DNA from: an uncultured Anaerococcus sp.
GTDB lineage: Bacteria; Bacillota; Clostridia; Tissierellales; Peptoniphilaceae
Direction: 5' to 3'
Assembly: GCA_902465755.1 (NCBI GenBank)
Contig: CABQOK010000013.1
Coordinates: 1-14,538 of the forward strand
Length of the DNA stretch: 14,538 nucleotides
Below, in pieces: positions 14,178 through 14,538 of this stretch (its first letter is position 1; each line of letters starts with the position of its first letter). Both the position numbers and the translations under genes were made by a program. The notes under the pieces are model-generated. The model was given only the letters and a program-made list of their open reading frames with translations, made no database searches and was not told the DNA's origin.

Positions 14178-14538
14178 CTAATTTTCAGGATTTGTGAAGT
14201 ATTTGTTATTGACTTCACCTGCCAATTGCCTAATCTTTTCTGAAAGAGAATTCCTATCAAGACTTGACTCTATATGGTATTTGTAAACATAATCAAAGTA
14301 TCTCGTATCGTAATTATCCTCATTACTATCATCATGAAGGAAGATAATCCTTAGCTTGTCATTATATCTTTTGGCAAGCTTTGCCATATTTATAGAAGAA
14401 TAGGCATTAAACTGACTTAAGTCTTCACCTAAAATCAGATAATCCATATCCTTGATCAAATCTTTGAAATTAATCTTTTCCAATATATAATCCATTGGCT
14501 CGGTGATTTTTGCCTTAAAGTAAGTAAACAAGGCCCAA
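14178..14538 (-). CDS. Glycerate-kinase-like protein, C-terminal part (partial)
   Basis: The reading frame is open to the right edge of the window, so the true start lies outside; the TTG at 14531 is probably an internal leucine codon. The visible 119 or so residues resemble the C-terminal part of the glycerate 2-kinase (GlxK/GarK) family: a WALFTYFKAKITEPMDYILE helix, a DYLILGE strand where the family has DLVITGEG, then MAKLAKRYN followed by a hydrophobic strand. The strictly kept GEGR-D-Q region reads GEDLSQFNAY here, so activity may be lost or changed, or the protein may be a distant member. It heads, within the window, the set running into the rhomboid, lipoprotein and pepF genes. The family call rests on pattern memory and is moderate. 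Confidence 0.55.
   Translation of the reverse strand, partial: WALFTYFKAKITEPMDYILEKINFKDLIKDMDYLILGEDLSQFNAYSSINMAKLAKRYNDKLRIIFLHDDSNEDNYDTRYFDYVYKYHIESSLDRNSLSEKIRQLAGEVNNKYFTNPEN

Noticed and set aside
1..14538. CRISPR arrays, tRNA genes, prophage or defence islands
   Set aside because: No repeat-spacer pattern, tRNA-like fold with the conserved TTCGA arm, phage genes or defence genes were seen.

Overview
The window looks like chromosomal DNA of a low-GC Gram-positive anaerobe. The 16S rRNA 5' end, AT-rich intergenic DNA, strong AGGAGG-type ribosome binding sites and gene families (BCCT carrier, PepF, MalK/UgpC-type ABC system, AarF/UbiB kinase) fit the Clostridia/Tissierellia. Peptoniphilaceae (Anaerococcus-like) is my best guess, but it is an inference from style and not proven here.

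Layout. Positions 1-57 hold the 5' end of a 16S rRNA gene leaving the window to the left. It is driven by three tandem near-consensus promoters (264-463). A BCCT-family compatible-solute carrier (617-2176, +) is divergent from it. The whole gap between this gene and a convergent radical SAM gene (2376-3257, -) is filled by a roughly 197-bp transposase-less element with long terminal inverted repeats and a GC-rich core that can fold into a cloverleaf-like structure. A small hemerythrin-like protein (3335-3883, +) is divergent from the radical SAM gene and ends in a terminator placed face to face with the next operon.

Positions 3933-9008 (-) form a phosphodiester scavenging locus: a cytosolic glycerophosphodiester phosphodiesterase (UgpQ/GlpQ-like), then ugpB-ugpA-ugpE-ugpC, a tightly packed sn-glycerol-3-phosphate/glycerophosphodiester ABC importer. 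The ugpB leader carries an 11-bp-period direct repeat resembling a PhoP/PhoB box and a perfect 9-bp inverted repeat around a TATAAT. An AarF/ABC1/UbiB-type atypical kinase (9114-10751, -) sits upstream, bounded by terminators.

Positions 10861-14538 (-) are one probable operon read right to left: the C-terminal part of a glycerate-kinase-like protein (cut by the window edge), a rhomboid intramembrane protease, an unrecognised lipoprotein, and oligoendopeptidase F, ending in a hairpin terminator. No tRNA, CRISPR array, prophage or intact insertion sequence was seen. Most of the window is ordinary housekeeping and transport DNA. The parts most worth a second look are the folded inverted-repeat element, the candidate Pho-type control of ugp, and the altered A-rich loop of the UbiB-like kinase.
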